Source: Methylococcales bacterium (GTDB lineage Bacteria; Pseudomonadota; Gammaproteobacteria; Methylococcales; Methylomonadaceae). From it: a stretch of DNA of 5,883 bases. A program made the position numbers and the translations under genes. The notes below the pieces were generated by a model. It saw nothing but the letters and a program-made list of their open reading frames with translations, was not told where the DNA came from and did not search any database. This document shows, piece after piece, positions 5,761 to 5,883 of this stretch. The first letter of the stretch is position 1, and the number at the start of each line of letters is the position of its first letter. The stretch spans positions 1 to 5,883 of the forward strand of contig SHZG01000151.1 of assembly GCA_009692395.1 (NCBI GenBank), written 5' to 3'.

Positions 5761-5883
5761 TTATGAATAAATATCGCGCCCGAATTCGACCTTGTTGATA
5801 AGCAAACCGATGACGGTGTCGTGCATCAACTCTAGTTTTGAGAAGCAAATGGTCTTGCGATTGAGTCGTTTGATCCATGTCCG
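5761..5883 (-). CDS. IS1-family transposase, C-terminal fragment (InsB-type), cut by window edge
   Basis: Forty codons are visible, entering at the window edge and ending at TAA (5763-5761). The text RLNRKTICFSKLELMHDTVI followed by GLLINKVEFGRD matches the C-terminal tail of IS1 InsB-type DDE transposases, which have a basic R-x-x-R-K stretch, Phe-Ser, a conserved Met-His-Asp and a final IG-x-x-x-N strand. The DDE acidic residues lie upstream, outside the window. The stop falls just inside the terminal repeat, the normal layout for this family. Another minus-strand frame over the same bases is longer on paper, but it has no family resemblance and crosses the IS boundary. Confidence 0.85.
   Translation of the reverse strand, partial: RTWIKRLNRKTICFSKLELMHDTVIGLLINKVEFGRDIYS

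Larger units (their letters stand above)
5739..5883 (-). mobile_element. IS1-family insertion sequence, downstream (right) end, partial
   Basis: This is the opposite end of the same element type as at 1-148, in the same orientation. It consists of the terminal repeat and the last 40 codons of the transposase, and continues beyond the window. It interrupts the OmpA-like remnant on its left. Because the two visible parts do not overlap, sequence identity between the two copies can be judged only from the terminal repeats. Confidence 0.85.

Noticed and set aside
5696..5878. A 60-residue minus-strand frame beginning MDQTTQSQDH
   Set aside because: It overlaps the IS1 transposase tail in another frame, crosses the terminal repeat into the flank and shows no protein-family character; the InsB-type frame is clearly the real one.
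1..5883. CRISPR array, tRNA or rRNA genes, riboswitch
   Set aside because: No regularly spaced repeats, cloverleaf-like segment, conserved rRNA stretch or recognisable aptamer core was seen on either strand.

Overview
The window looks like a short chromosomal island of housekeeping genes from a gammaproteobacterium of roughly 45% GC, cut off at both ends inside copies of the same IS1-family insertion sequence. YheS and PrmC both read as typical gammaproteobacterial versions. The mixture of IS1-type elements, small palindromic intergenic repeats and a chromosomal KfrA-like gene would suit a Beggiatoa/Thiothrix-like sulfur bacterium, but that placement is a guess from style, not a measurement.

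Layout. Bases 1-148 are the upstream end of an IS1-family element on the minus strand (terminal repeat plus the zinc-finger start of the transposase). It has cut off a 3-hydroxyisobutyrate-dehydrogenase-type oxidoreductase gene (143-601, minus), whose last codon and stop come from the insertion sequence. Next come a decayed palindrome (624-654) and a frameshifted KfrA-type DNA-binding gene (679-1132, minus). A 322-base AT-rich intergenic stretch follows, holding a perfect 11-bp-arm palindrome. Then four plus-strand genes fill 1455-5510: an ABC-F ATPase (YheS), the release-factor methyltransferase PrmC, a JAMM/MPN+ metallopeptidase and a CvfB-type S1-domain RNA-binding protein. The last two are separated by one base. 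After them lie a palindromic hairpin, a decayed minus-strand remnant of an OmpA-like outer-membrane protein gene (5594-5738), and the downstream end of a second IS1-family element (5739-5883, minus).

How it fits together. The central block is translation-centred: YheS acts on ribosomes, PrmC methylates release factors and the CvfB-like protein has S1 folds. The JAMM peptidase is the odd member. The two flanking IS1 ends are the opposite ends of one element type, in the same orientation, with an identical 20-base terminal repeat. This could mean a composite-transposon-like arrangement, a circular or tandemly repeated unit with one IS copy, or simply an assembly that broke in a repeated element. 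The nearly equal IS lengths at the edges (148 and 145 bases) favour the assembly explanation. No clearly new biological system is visible; the most informative observations are the IS bracketing and the three broken genes at the margins.
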